A stretch of DNA of 13,650 bases from Blastocatellia bacterium (GTDB taxonomy: Bacteria > Acidobacteriota > Blastocatellia > Pyrinomonadales > Pyrinomonadaceae). The stretch is taken from positions 1-13,650 of the forward strand of contig DNND01000097.1 in assembly GCA_003488005.1 (NCBI GenBank). The letters run 5' to 3'. How positions within the stretch are numbered: position 1 is the first letter of the stretch; each line of letters begins with the position of its first letter. Shown here one piece after another: positions 1 through 6,450 of the stretch. The notes under the pieces are model-generated. The model was not told the DNA's origin and did no database searches. It worked only from the letters and a program-made list of their open reading frames with translations. The position numbers and the translations under genes were made by a program.

Positions 1-13
1 CTAAATTCGTGCT

Positions 14-63
14 GACGCTACGCGTCGAAAGACTAGCCGACGCTACGCGTCGAAAGACTAATA
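14..63. repeat. Tandem 25-bp repeat with palindromic core
   Basis: Two direct copies of a 22-bp sequence lie at 14-35 and 39-60, each followed by 3 bp, so the period is 25 bp. Each copy begins with the perfect inverted repeat GACGC-TAC-GCGTC, so each unit could form a small hairpin. A further short inverted repeat, TGGCG-TAA-CGCCA, lies at 105-117. The rest of 64-258 is leader to the histidine kinase, with no gene I can support. The function is unknown; it could be a REP-like repeat or a tandem protein-binding site. Confidence 0.7.
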
Positions 64-258
64 CCGATCCTATTCGGCTTACTTAATCAGAGGTTCCTTT
101 AGCTTGGCGTAACGCCACGACAAACCATAAAGTTCATCGGACACCTGCAGCGAACCTAACTCGCTTCCCAGAAATTGAATTAGCTGGACAATTCGTTCTC
201 ATACTACAATCCCGCCACTACGATTTGCGAACGAGTCGGAATCAGGAGTAGTTATCAG

Positions 259-2916
259 TTGACAGCCAATCGTTCAACGACAAAGAGTCCCGGTTCCACC
301 GCTTCATTACTGGACCTCGTCGAAAGTTCGCGCGTCATCGCCGAGACGGCATCCGACGCAATCATCACCATCGACGACGCAAGCACGATCCTTTTTGTTA
401 ACCGCGCGACGTCAAACACCTTTGGTTACAGCGTCGAAGAATTGATTGGATCCAACTTGACAATGCTGATGCCCGAATACCTCAGGCATCTTCATCGCGC
501 CGGTTTGGGCCACTATCTAGCCACCGGCCAGAAACACATATCGTGGGAGGCAGTTGAACTTCCTGGCTTGCACAAGAGCGGCAGACAACTTGCGCTGGAG
601 CTTTCGTTCGGCGAATTTCAGAAAGATGGTCATCGTTTTTTTACCGGCATCGCGCGCGACATAACGCGAAGAAAACGGGACGAGCAACGTCTAAAAGTCC
701 AACATTCAATCACAGATATCCTTGCCGGTGCTTCATCGTTGGATGAGGCCGTGCCCAAGCTGCTTTCGACTATCGCTGCGGAATTAGGCTGGCAATTTGC
801 TGCGTTCTGGTTGGTCCAACCGCAACTGAACGAAATCCATTCCATCGCCAAATGGCGCGACGAATCGTGCGCAGGCACCGCCGAGTTTGCGGAAGCGAGC
901 AGCCATTCTCGTGTTGGCGATGACCAAAGCCTTCCCGCGCGGATTTGGGCCGGCAAAAAACCGATGTGGGTCGCCGATCTTAGCGCCGACGACAGTTTCC
1001 CGCGCGCCGCCGTCGCCGCCCGCGGAAAGCTCCGGACCGCTTTTGGTTTTCCTGTCATCGCCGCCGACGTCGCAGTCGGTGTTATCGAGCTCTTCGGCGA
1101 GAAGAGTGAAGAACCCGATTCGGCTACGCTCGCAACTCTCGTTTCCATCGGCAGTCAGATCGGCCAATTTATGGAACGGGTAAAAGCGGAGACTGAACGC
1201 CGCCAGGTCTTGACGCGAGCCCAGGAAGCGCGCCGCGAAGCAGAAGCACTAACCGAACAGTTGGCCGCGCTGCAAAAGGTGACGGATGCCGCGCTGGGCC
1301 ACCTTACCCTCAAAGATCTGCTGGCGGAGTCGCTCAAGCGAATCAGTGAAGTTTTGCGTGTCGACACTGTTGCCGTCCTGCTGCTGGAACGAGAAGAAAA
1401 CGAGTTGGTCGCCTGGGCCGCCCAGGGATTGGAAGAAGAGGTCGAGTTAGGCGTTCGTATTCCGGTGGGTCGCGGCTTTGCCGGCAAGATAGTTGCCACC
1501 GCGAAGCCGATTATTATTTCAGAAGTTGAAAACGCCGATTTATTCAATCCTCTCTTGCGCGAGAAGGGTATCAAATCGCTGTTGGGCGTCCCCATGATGA
1601 TTGAGGGCTCCCCGATCGGCGTATTGCATGTCGGTGCCTTTCAGCACAGGGACTTTAAAGATGAAGAAGTTCGCTTGTTGCAATCGGCGGCAGACCGAAT
1701 AGCCCTGGCCGTCGAGAATGCTCGGCTCTACCAATTTGAACAAACCGCGCGCGCTGAGGCTGAGACTGCAAACCGCGCCAAGGACGAGTTTCTGACAATC
1801 TTGTCTCACGAATTGCGCACCCCGCTGACACCGATCATCGGCTGGGTGCACATGATGGAAAGCGGCATTCTTGCGGATGGCGATTCGCATAGGGCGCTCG
1901 AGGTCATCGGCAGGAATGCCGCAAACCTCAAACGGCTCATCAGCGATCTGCTCGACATGTCGGCAGTGCTGAGCGGAAAAATGCGGATCGAACAAACATC
2001 CGTAGCGCTCGCTTCCGTGCTTGACGAATCGATTGAGACGATGCGGACATTCGCGCGCGACGCTGGAGTTGAATTGAAATTGCAGGTTTCCGATGAAGCG
2101 CGCTCGGTCACCGTAACTGGCGACCGCGGCCGGCTCAATCAATCCTTTTGTAACGTGATTCATAACGCCATTAAATTTTCACCGGCGCAAAGCGTCGTCA
2201 CTGTTTCTCTCAAAGCCACCGCTTCAGATGCTATCGTTGCGATCAAAGATCAGGGCGAAGGAATTCCAACTGAATTTCTGCCACATGTCTTTGAGCGCTT
2301 TCGCCAGGCCGATGGTTCGCGCACCCGGTCGTATGGCGGTCTGGGTTTAGGCCTCTCTTTAGTTAAAAGTTTTGTGAGTGTCCACGGCGGAACAATTGAA
2401 GCAACCAGCGAGGGGACCGGTCAGGGCAGCACCTTCACCATTACGTTGCCGCGCGAGGGTATGGCGGGGCACGCTTCAGAGAAAACGGCGAAGCCTTCGA
2501 AACGTACAGCCGCCGGTGACCCGGTTCGCATTTTGATTGTTGAAGATGAACCCGACACTCTGGAAATGCTGGATGCAAGTTTTCGTAGTCGCGGATTTGA
2601 AACGATCGCCTGCGGCTCGGCAGCCGAAGCTCTCGCCTGCGTCGGCCGCCAACAATTTGACATATTAATATCCGATATTGCGATGCCCGAAGTGGATGGA
2701 CTGCAATTGATTCGGGATTTACGCACGCGGCCAGGCCTGGCTACGGTCCCGGCGATAGCCTTGACAGGTTATGCTGCGCAAACGGACGCCAAAGCCGCCA
2801 TTTCAGCTGGTTTTGATTTGCATTTATCAAAGCCGATCGATCCATCCGACCTGGTGGCCGCAGTGAACAACCTGATAGCGATACGACGCCGGCGAAAGGG
2901 TGTTGATACAGTTTGA
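259..2916 (+). CDS. PAS-GAF-GAF hybrid sensor histidine kinase with C-terminal receiver
   Basis: An 885-residue hybrid histidine kinase. It senses a signal through PAS and GAF domains, autophosphorylates on histidine and passes phosphate to its own receiver. I see no membrane segment, so it is probably cytosolic. Order: PAS about 25-135, GAF about 155-304, coiled coil 306-345, GAF about 347-490, HisKA with HELRTPL and phospho-His517, HATPase with N-box N632/N636, G1 box DQGEG from D664, F box F678-F681 and G2 box GGLGLGLSL 693-701, then REC about 758-880 with acidic E762/D763, phospho-acceptor D806, T836 and K858. All catalytic residues are present. The PAS domain resembles FixL: R76-H-L-H79 aligns with the haem-ligand region, but V99 replaces the oxygen-sensing arginine. 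The start is TTG, chosen because AGGAG at 244-248 sits 10 bp upstream. A stand-alone REC gene follows 168 bp later and is a likely partner. The ligand is unknown. Confidence 0.95.
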   Translation: MTANRSTTKSPGSTASLLDLVESSRVIAETASDAIITIDDASTILFVNRATSNTFGYSVEELIGSNLTMLMPEYLRHLHRAGLGHYLATGQKHISWEAVELPGLHKSGRQLALELSFGEFQKDGHRFFTGIARDITRRKRDEQRLKVQHSITDILAGASSLDEAVPKLLSTIAAELGWQFAAFWLVQPQLNEIHSIAKWRDESCAGTAEFAEASSHSRVGDDQSLPARIWAGKKPMWVADLSADDSFPRAAVAARGKLRTAFGFPVIAADVAVGVIELFGEKSEEPDSATLATLVSIGSQIGQFMERVKAETERRQVLTRAQEARREAEALTEQLAALQKVTDAALGHLTLKDLLAESLKRISEVLRVDTVAVLLLEREENELVAWAAQGLEEEVELGVRIPVGRGFAGKIVATAKPIIISEVENADLFNPLLREKGIKSLLGVPMMIEGSPIGVLHVGAFQHRDFKDEEVRLLQSAADRIALAVENARLYQFEQTARAEAETANRAKDEFLTILSHELRTPLTPIIGWVHMMESGILADGDSHRALEVIGRNAANLKRLISDLLDMSAVLSGKMRIEQTSVALASVLDESIETMRTFARDAGVELKLQVSDEARSVTVTGDRGRLNQSFCNVIHNAIKFSPAQSVVTVSLKATASDAIVAIKDQGEGIPTEFLPHVFERFRQADGSRTRSYGGLGLGLSLVKSFVSVHGGTIEATSEGTGQGSTFTITLPREGMAGHASEKTAKPSKRTAAGDPVRILIVEDEPDTLEMLDASFRSRGFETIACGSAAEALACVGRQQFDILISDIAMPEVDGLQLIRDLRTRPGLATVPAIALTGYAAQTDAKAAISAGFDLHLSKPIDPSDLVAAVNNLIAIRRRRKGVDTV

Positions 2917-2931
2917 GGCCAGCAGTTCGGA

Positions 2932-2999
2932 GTCCAGCCTTTAGGCTGGCGTCTCTTGCTCTCAACCGAAAACGCGAGCTAAAGCTTGCACTCTAAACT
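2932..2999. repeat. Double-hairpin intergenic repeat
   Basis: Two small inverted repeats lie close together just after the kinase stop codon. The first is CCAGCCT-TT-AGGCTGG at 2934-2949, a perfect 7-bp stem. The second is GCGAGCT-AA-AGCTTGC at 2974-2989, a 7-bp stem with one G-T pair. There is no T-run, so it is not a standard intrinsic terminator. It looks like a REP-type dispersed element, and from memory similar hairpin pairs recur in Acidobacteriota genomes, which I cannot check here. It may protect the 3' end of the kinase mRNA. Confidence 0.6.
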
Positions 3000-3084
3000 G
3001 CATGAGTACCGGCGAAAGATCTAGACAGAAGGTCTTGTTTCGGCTACATTAAGCCTCCCGCTTTGCGACAGTTAACCCCGACGA

Positions 3085-3597
3085 ATGGTAAGTCTTGCGA
3101 TGATCGATTACGGTTTCGATAGCGTCTTACAGAGTTCCCCAGGTCTGGTCCCACTTTTTAGTCAGTTTCTGCCATCGCACCAGAAATCAGATCAAAATTT
3201 TCCGGCGCTTGAAGGCACACCAGTCGAGGAGTCTCAGCGGCCTCGTTCTGCGTTGGTCGTCGATGACGTTTCGGACGTTACCGATATGTTGTCGGTGCTA
3301 TTAACGCACGCGGGCTATGACGTCACCTGTGCTTCAACCGCGCCTGAGGCGCTGGCGCGCGCGCGTGAACAGCGCTTTGACGTAATCATCTCTGACATCG
3401 GCATGCCGGAGATGAACGGATACGAACTAGCGGAAGCCTTACGATCGTTGCCGGGTTATGACTCTGTGCCGCTGGTTGCCGTCACCGGCTATTCAATGTT
3501 TGACGATCGCACGCGTTCGCTGACCGCGGGATTCAATGAGCATGTAACTAAGCCTATCGATCCGCGCGCCTTCCTCGATCTTATCGAACAACTGTGA
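3085..3597 (+). CDS. Stand-alone response-regulator receiver (REC) protein
   Basis: A 170-residue protein with one receiver domain (about 55-168) and no output domain, so it probably works as a phosphate shuttle or by protein contact, like CheY or DivK proteins. Key residues are all visible: acidic pair D60/D61, phospho-acceptor D104 in the run IISDIGMPEMNG, T134 in AVTGY and K156 in TKPIDP. Its receiver is clearly similar to the kinase's own (shared SDIxMPExxG, TGY and KPIDP blocks), suggesting domain duplication and a shared pathway. The first 50 or so residues are low-similarity sequence ahead of the domain. No good Shine-Dalgarno precedes ATG 3085 or the in-frame ATG 3100, so the start is uncertain. 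It could be cotranscribed with the kinase across the hairpin repeat. Confidence 0.85.
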   Translation: MVSLAMIDYGFDSVLQSSPGLVPLFSQFLPSHQKSDQNFPALEGTPVEESQRPRSALVVDDVSDVTDMLSVLLTHAGYDVTCASTAPEALARAREQRFDVIISDIGMPEMNGYELAEALRSLPGYDSVPLVAVTGYSMFDDRTRSLTAGFNEHVTKPIDPRAFLDLIEQL

Positions 3598-3636
3598 GAT
3601 AAAGCGTTGCTCATCGCTAAAGCAGTTGGCCGGTAG

Positions 3637-5331
3637 ATGAAAACTCCAAAACATCTCGCCACTTTTCTTCAGTCTGATTCCAGCTTGCGCGCAGTTCAAT
3701 TGTGCGCCGGGGCCATCGCCATCGGTCTGATCTTTTGGCAATTGCAGTTTTCTACAAATGCAATTTGCTGCGGCGATTTTGACGGCTACTACCACATCAA
3801 GTGGAGTCAGATGCTCTGGCATTCAGTACGCAATCATACCTTTCCGCCGCCGTTCACGTGGTTGCCGCTAACCACGCTCGACGCGCGTAACTACGTCGAT
3901 CACCATCTGCTGTTTCACTTCTTTCAGATTCCCTTTACCTGGACGGGCAACCTGCGATTAGGAGCCAAAATATCCGCGACGATTTTTGCGAGTGTCGCGG
4001 TCTTCGCTTGTTATTGGTTACTGATTCGCTATCGCATTCGTTACGCGCTGGTGTGGCTGCTGGCGCTGCTTGCCTGCTCGGCGCCGTTTCTTTATCGGAT
4101 GAACATGGCCAAGGCGCCGCCGTTCGCGATTATTTATCTGATCGTGGCGATTCATCTCCTGTTCCGCAAAAAGTACTGGCCATTGATCCCGCTGGGTTTC
4201 GTTTTCGCACTGACCTACGACATGTTTGTGCTGCTGATCCTGGCGACTATCCTTTGGACGGTAATGATTGGCTGGACGGAACGGCGGGTGGAATGGCGGC
4301 CGCTGGTTTGGGTGCTCGCGGGTTGTGTCGCAGGTTTGATTCTTAATCCCTACTTTCCGCGGAATCTTTACCTGCTCTACGAACACCTGAAAATAAAGTT
4401 AACGCCTTCAGATTTTTCAACCAGCGTCGGCAAGGAGTGGTATCCCTACGACTCGTGGGAATTTCTCGGCAACTCCATAATCGCCTGCATCGCGATGGTG
4501 GTGGGTTACATAAGTTTCGATCCAGCCGACCGCGAGCGCTCGACGCATTCACTTTTCTTTCTGCTGTTTTCGACCGCGCTGATGATCATGACCATGCGCT
4601 GGAAGCGAATTGCGGAATACTGGCCGCCCTTTGCCGTTATCTTTGCGGCCTTCGCGCTGCAGCCGTGGCTGGGAGGAACTCGGTCCGCGTTGACGAAACT
4701 GTCGAGCGATATTCTCGACGAACTGCAACCTTTTTTGGATCGCCCGGGTACCGGCCCGACAGCAAGGGAGACTGAGCTCCGCGAGCTTTGGCGGACCATT
4801 GGCGTCGCGGTTGTCGCGGTGGTGCTGGGGGTTGCTTTGTTTATCAATATCCGCGTCACCATGAAAGATATTGCGGCAAGTGATCCGGACAGCTTTTACA
4901 AAGCAGGCGCGACGTGGCTGCAACAGAACGTGCCGGCGAATGATCTGGTCTTCAACACTGATTGGGACGACTTTCCGCGACTGTTCTATTACGACCCGAC
5001 CCATCGATACATTACCGGGCTCGATCCAACTTATCTCTACGATCGCGATCCGGCGTTGTCGAAACTCTACGATCGCATTACGCTGGGTAAGGAAGAAGAT
5101 CCAGGCCCATTAATTCGCGATCGTTTTGGTGCGCGCTATGTATTCAGCGATAATTCTCATGACGACTTTTTCGAAAATGCGCGGGCGAGTGGCTGGTTTG
5201 AGATTGTCTATGAAGACAGCGACTGCACCATCATGCACATTCGTGATGCGAAGACGGAACCGCCGCCCGAAGATTCGGAATCTGATCAGGGTGGTGGTGA
5301 TGAAGAATCGAACGACAACAGCAATCCATGA
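3637..5331 (+). CDS. Polytopic membrane protein, GT-C / STT3-like glycosyltransferase candidate
   Basis: A 564-residue integral membrane protein with about ten hydrophobic helices between residues 18 and 408, then a soluble C-terminal domain of about 130 residues and an acidic, low-complexity tail (about 540-564). The first outer loop carries D47-F-D49-GYYH and later D82-ARNYVDHHLLFH. An acidic D-x-D-type motif in the first loop, together with D/H-rich loop sequence, is typical of GT-C enzymes that use lipid-linked sugars, such as the STT3/PglB/AglB and PMT families. After the last helix, TDWDDFP at 441-447 sits where STT3 proteins have WWDYG. The family call is an inference from topology and motif placement. 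Substrate and acceptor are unknown, and no glycan locus is nearby. ATG 3637 lacks a clear Shine-Dalgarno; it lies 39 bp after the REC stop. Confidence 0.6.
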   Translation: MKTPKHLATFLQSDSSLRAVQLCAGAIAIGLIFWQLQFSTNAICCGDFDGYYHIKWSQMLWHSVRNHTFPPPFTWLPLTTLDARNYVDHHLLFHFFQIPFTWTGNLRLGAKISATIFASVAVFACYWLLIRYRIRYALVWLLALLACSAPFLYRMNMAKAPPFAIIYLIVAIHLLFRKKYWPLIPLGFVFALTYDMFVLLILATILWTVMIGWTERRVEWRPLVWVLAGCVAGLILNPYFPRNLYLLYEHLKIKLTPSDFSTSVGKEWYPYDSWEFLGNSIIACIAMVVGYISFDPADRERSTHSLFFLLFSTALMIMTMRWKRIAEYWPPFAVIFAAFALQPWLGGTRSALTKLSSDILDELQPFLDRPGTGPTARETELRELWRTIGVAVVAVVLGVALFINIRVTMKDIAASDPDSFYKAGATWLQQNVPANDLVFNTDWDDFPRLFYYDPTHRYITGLDPTYLYDRDPALSKLYDRITLGKEEDPGPLIRDRFGARYVFSDNSHDDFFENARASGWFEIVYEDSDCTIMHIRDAKTEPPPEDSESDQGGGDEESNDNSNP

Positions 5332-5391
5332 AATTCATGATCTGAAAAAGCACTTCCCTTCTAGTTGAGTGCAAAGTGAACTGCGAGTCTT

Positions 5392-5397
5392 TATAGT
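5392..5397 (+). promoter_or_regulatory. Candidate -10 element of the toxin-antitoxin operon
   Basis: TATAGT ends 6 bp before the toxin ATG at 5404. A start site at normal -10 distance would fall on or beside the A of the ATG, which would make the mRNA leaderless. Consistent with this, no Shine-Dalgarno is visible upstream of the ATG. The -35 side is weak: TTGAGT at 5365-5370 would give a long 21-bp spacer. Inference only. Confidence 0.35.
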
Positions 5398-5409
5398 GCG
5401 CATATGCGC
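5398..5409. promoter_or_regulatory. 12-bp palindrome over the toxin start codon, possible operator
   Basis: GCGCATATGCGC is a perfect 12-bp palindrome that contains the ATG at 5404. It sits directly after the candidate -10. Toxin-antitoxin operons are usually autorepressed by the antitoxin binding palindromes at the promoter, so this is a natural operator candidate. The palindrome is seen in the sequence; binding is inferred. Confidence 0.45.
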
Positions 5410-5676
5410 TTTACCTGGGATGAGAAGAAAGCTGCGAGCAATCTTGCCAAGCATGACATTTCTTTCGAAGAAGCTACGACGGTGTTTGGTGATTCCCTCT
5501 CGAACACTCACCCCGACCCGGACCATTCGGTTGCGGAGCGCCGATTCGTTATCATTGGATTGTCTGAACAAGGTAGAATCCTGATAGTCGCGCACACTGA
5601 CGATGGACTGACAGTTCGGGTCATCAGCGCCCGGGAAGCAACGTATGGAGAAAGAAAGTCTTATGAAGAAGGTTGA
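5404..5676 (+). CDS. brnT: BrnT-family toxin (type II toxin-antitoxin)
   Basis: A 90-residue protein matching the BrnT family: N-terminal FTWDEKKAASNLAKHDISFEEA, then a VFGD and HSVAERRFVIIGLSEQG centre, and the C-terminal VRVISAREATYGERKSYEE signature. BrnT has a RelE-like fold and acts as a ribonuclease that blocks translation when free of its antitoxin. Length is normal for the family. The antitoxin gene follows and overlaps it by 14 bp, the usual toxin-first brnTA order. No Shine-Dalgarno precedes ATG 5404; a candidate -10 and a palindrome surround the start, so regulation may act directly there. Family assignment rests on recognisable conserved blocks; activity is not shown. Confidence 0.9.
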   Translation: MRFTWDEKKAASNLAKHDISFEEATTVFGDSLSNTHPDPDHSVAERRFVIIGLSEQGRILIVAHTDDGLTVRVISAREATYGERKSYEEG

Positions 5677-5884
5677 ATCAGACGAAGAAGATGACTTGCG
5701 ACCAGAGTACGATTTCTCCCAGTTGAAGGGTGGCATTCGGGGCAAGTATGTTGAGCGCTATCGTGAGGGTACGAATCTGGTGTTGCTCGAGCCTGATGTT
5801 GCTGCTGCATTTCCAGATGCGCAAGCCGTCAATGCCGCGCTCCGCCTGCTGATTCGTGAGAAGCAAACTCCAAATCCTGGCTAA
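5663..5884 (+). CDS. Antitoxin partner of BrnT, BrnA-like
   Basis: A 73-residue acidic protein that should neutralise the BrnT-like toxin and repress the operon. The N-terminal half holds YDFSQLKGGIRGKYVERY. The C-terminal half, VLLEPDVAAAFPDAQAVNAALRLLI, resembles the ribbon-helix-helix DNA-binding tail of BrnA antitoxins, although BrnA's usual GxGxQT stretch is absent. ATG 5663 is preferred because GGAG at 5647-5650 lies 12 bp upstream. An alternative ATG at 5645, inside the toxin gene, would add six residues. Either start overlaps the toxin frame, implying translational coupling. From memory this partner type is common beside BrnT in environmental bacteria. Confidence 0.85.
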   Translation: MKKVESDEEDDLRPEYDFSQLKGGIRGKYVERYREGTNLVLLEPDVAAAFPDAQAVNAALRLLIREKQTPNPG

Positions 5885-5908
5885 TTCCAGCAAACGTACA
5901 GGCGACGG

Positions 5909-6310
5909 ATGTTCACGAAACTTTCAAATCTAAATCTGAGTCTTATGCTAGTCGTTGGCATATTTTTGTTGACTTCCTGCAACGGCGGCAACACCAACAC
6001 AGCGCCACCTGCAAATGAATCTCCCACCGCGCAATCCTCGCCGACAGTCAATGTTACAGGCTTTGAAGCGGATCTGGACTACATCCGCAAAGGCGGGTAC
6101 ACGTACATCTGGGTCTTCTCGCGCCCGGACGGAAAACCGATAGATAAAGAAGACGCTGCGTTTCTCAGGACCAATGCGCCGCAGGTGGTTGATTGGGTTA
6201 CGACCGACGAAGGCAAGAAAGTGATTGCCGGAACGAACTTTGATCTGGCGCAGGGAAATCTTGGGTTAATCAAGAAGCGGTTTGTAGCGGAAGACTATAC
6301 TGGTAGGTAA
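5909..6310 (+). CDS. Small predicted lipoprotein of unknown function
   Basis: A 133-residue protein with a lipoprotein signal peptide: hydrophobic stretch about 8-21, then lipobox LTSC with the acylated cysteine at 24. A flexible N/P/S/T-rich linker (about 25-48) leads to a compact soluble domain (about 52-133) containing DLDYIRKGGYTYIWVFSRPDG. It is probably exported and anchored in a membrane facing the periplasm. I do not recognise the family. It starts 24 bp after the antitoxin stop on the same strand, with only a weak ribosome site, so it may be read through from the toxin-antitoxin operon or have its own promoter. A heptamer-built inverted repeat follows its stop codon. Confidence 0.75.
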   Translation: MFTKLSNLNLSLMLVVGIFLLTSCNGGNTNTAPPANESPTAQSSPTVNVTGFEADLDYIRKGGYTYIWVFSRPDGKPIDKEDAAFLRTNAPQVVDWVTTDEGKKVIAGTNFDLAQGNLGLIKKRFVAEDYTGR

Positions 6311-6320
6311 CTCGTCTCAC

Positions 6321-6430
6321 TTTTGGTCTTGGGTCTTTGGTCTTGGGTCTTGGGTCTTTGACTTCTAGGGCCGGGAGACTCAACTTCACAACCGAGTCAA
6401 AGTCCAAAGTCCAAAGACCCAAGACCAAAA
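6321..6430. repeat. Heptamer-based inverted repeat between convergent genes
   Basis: Arms at 6321-6340 and 6411-6430 are perfect 20-bp inverse copies. An extra inner stem pairs 6356-6363 with 6395-6402. The left arm consists of five tandem heptamers of form GGTCTTG or GGTCTTT from 6325 to 6359. The right arm, read on the other strand, has the variants GGTCTTG, GGTCTTT and GGACTTT (twice). It lies between the stop codons of the plus-strand lipoprotein and the minus-strand dehydrogenase, a position suited to bidirectional transcription termination. The outer end of each strand is T-rich only briefly (TTTT). Confidence 0.8.
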
Positions 6431-6450
6431 CAGAACGGCTCGCCCTGTGG

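Noticed and set aside
3..86. Open frame on the plus strand from the window edge, ending at TAA 84-86
   Set aside because: It runs through the tandem repeat, has no family character and is too short to judge.
171..210. TTGAAT and TACAAT as a kinase promoter
   Set aside because: The spacer is 24 bp; alternative pairings such as TGGACA with TACAAT give 14 bp. No acceptable pair.
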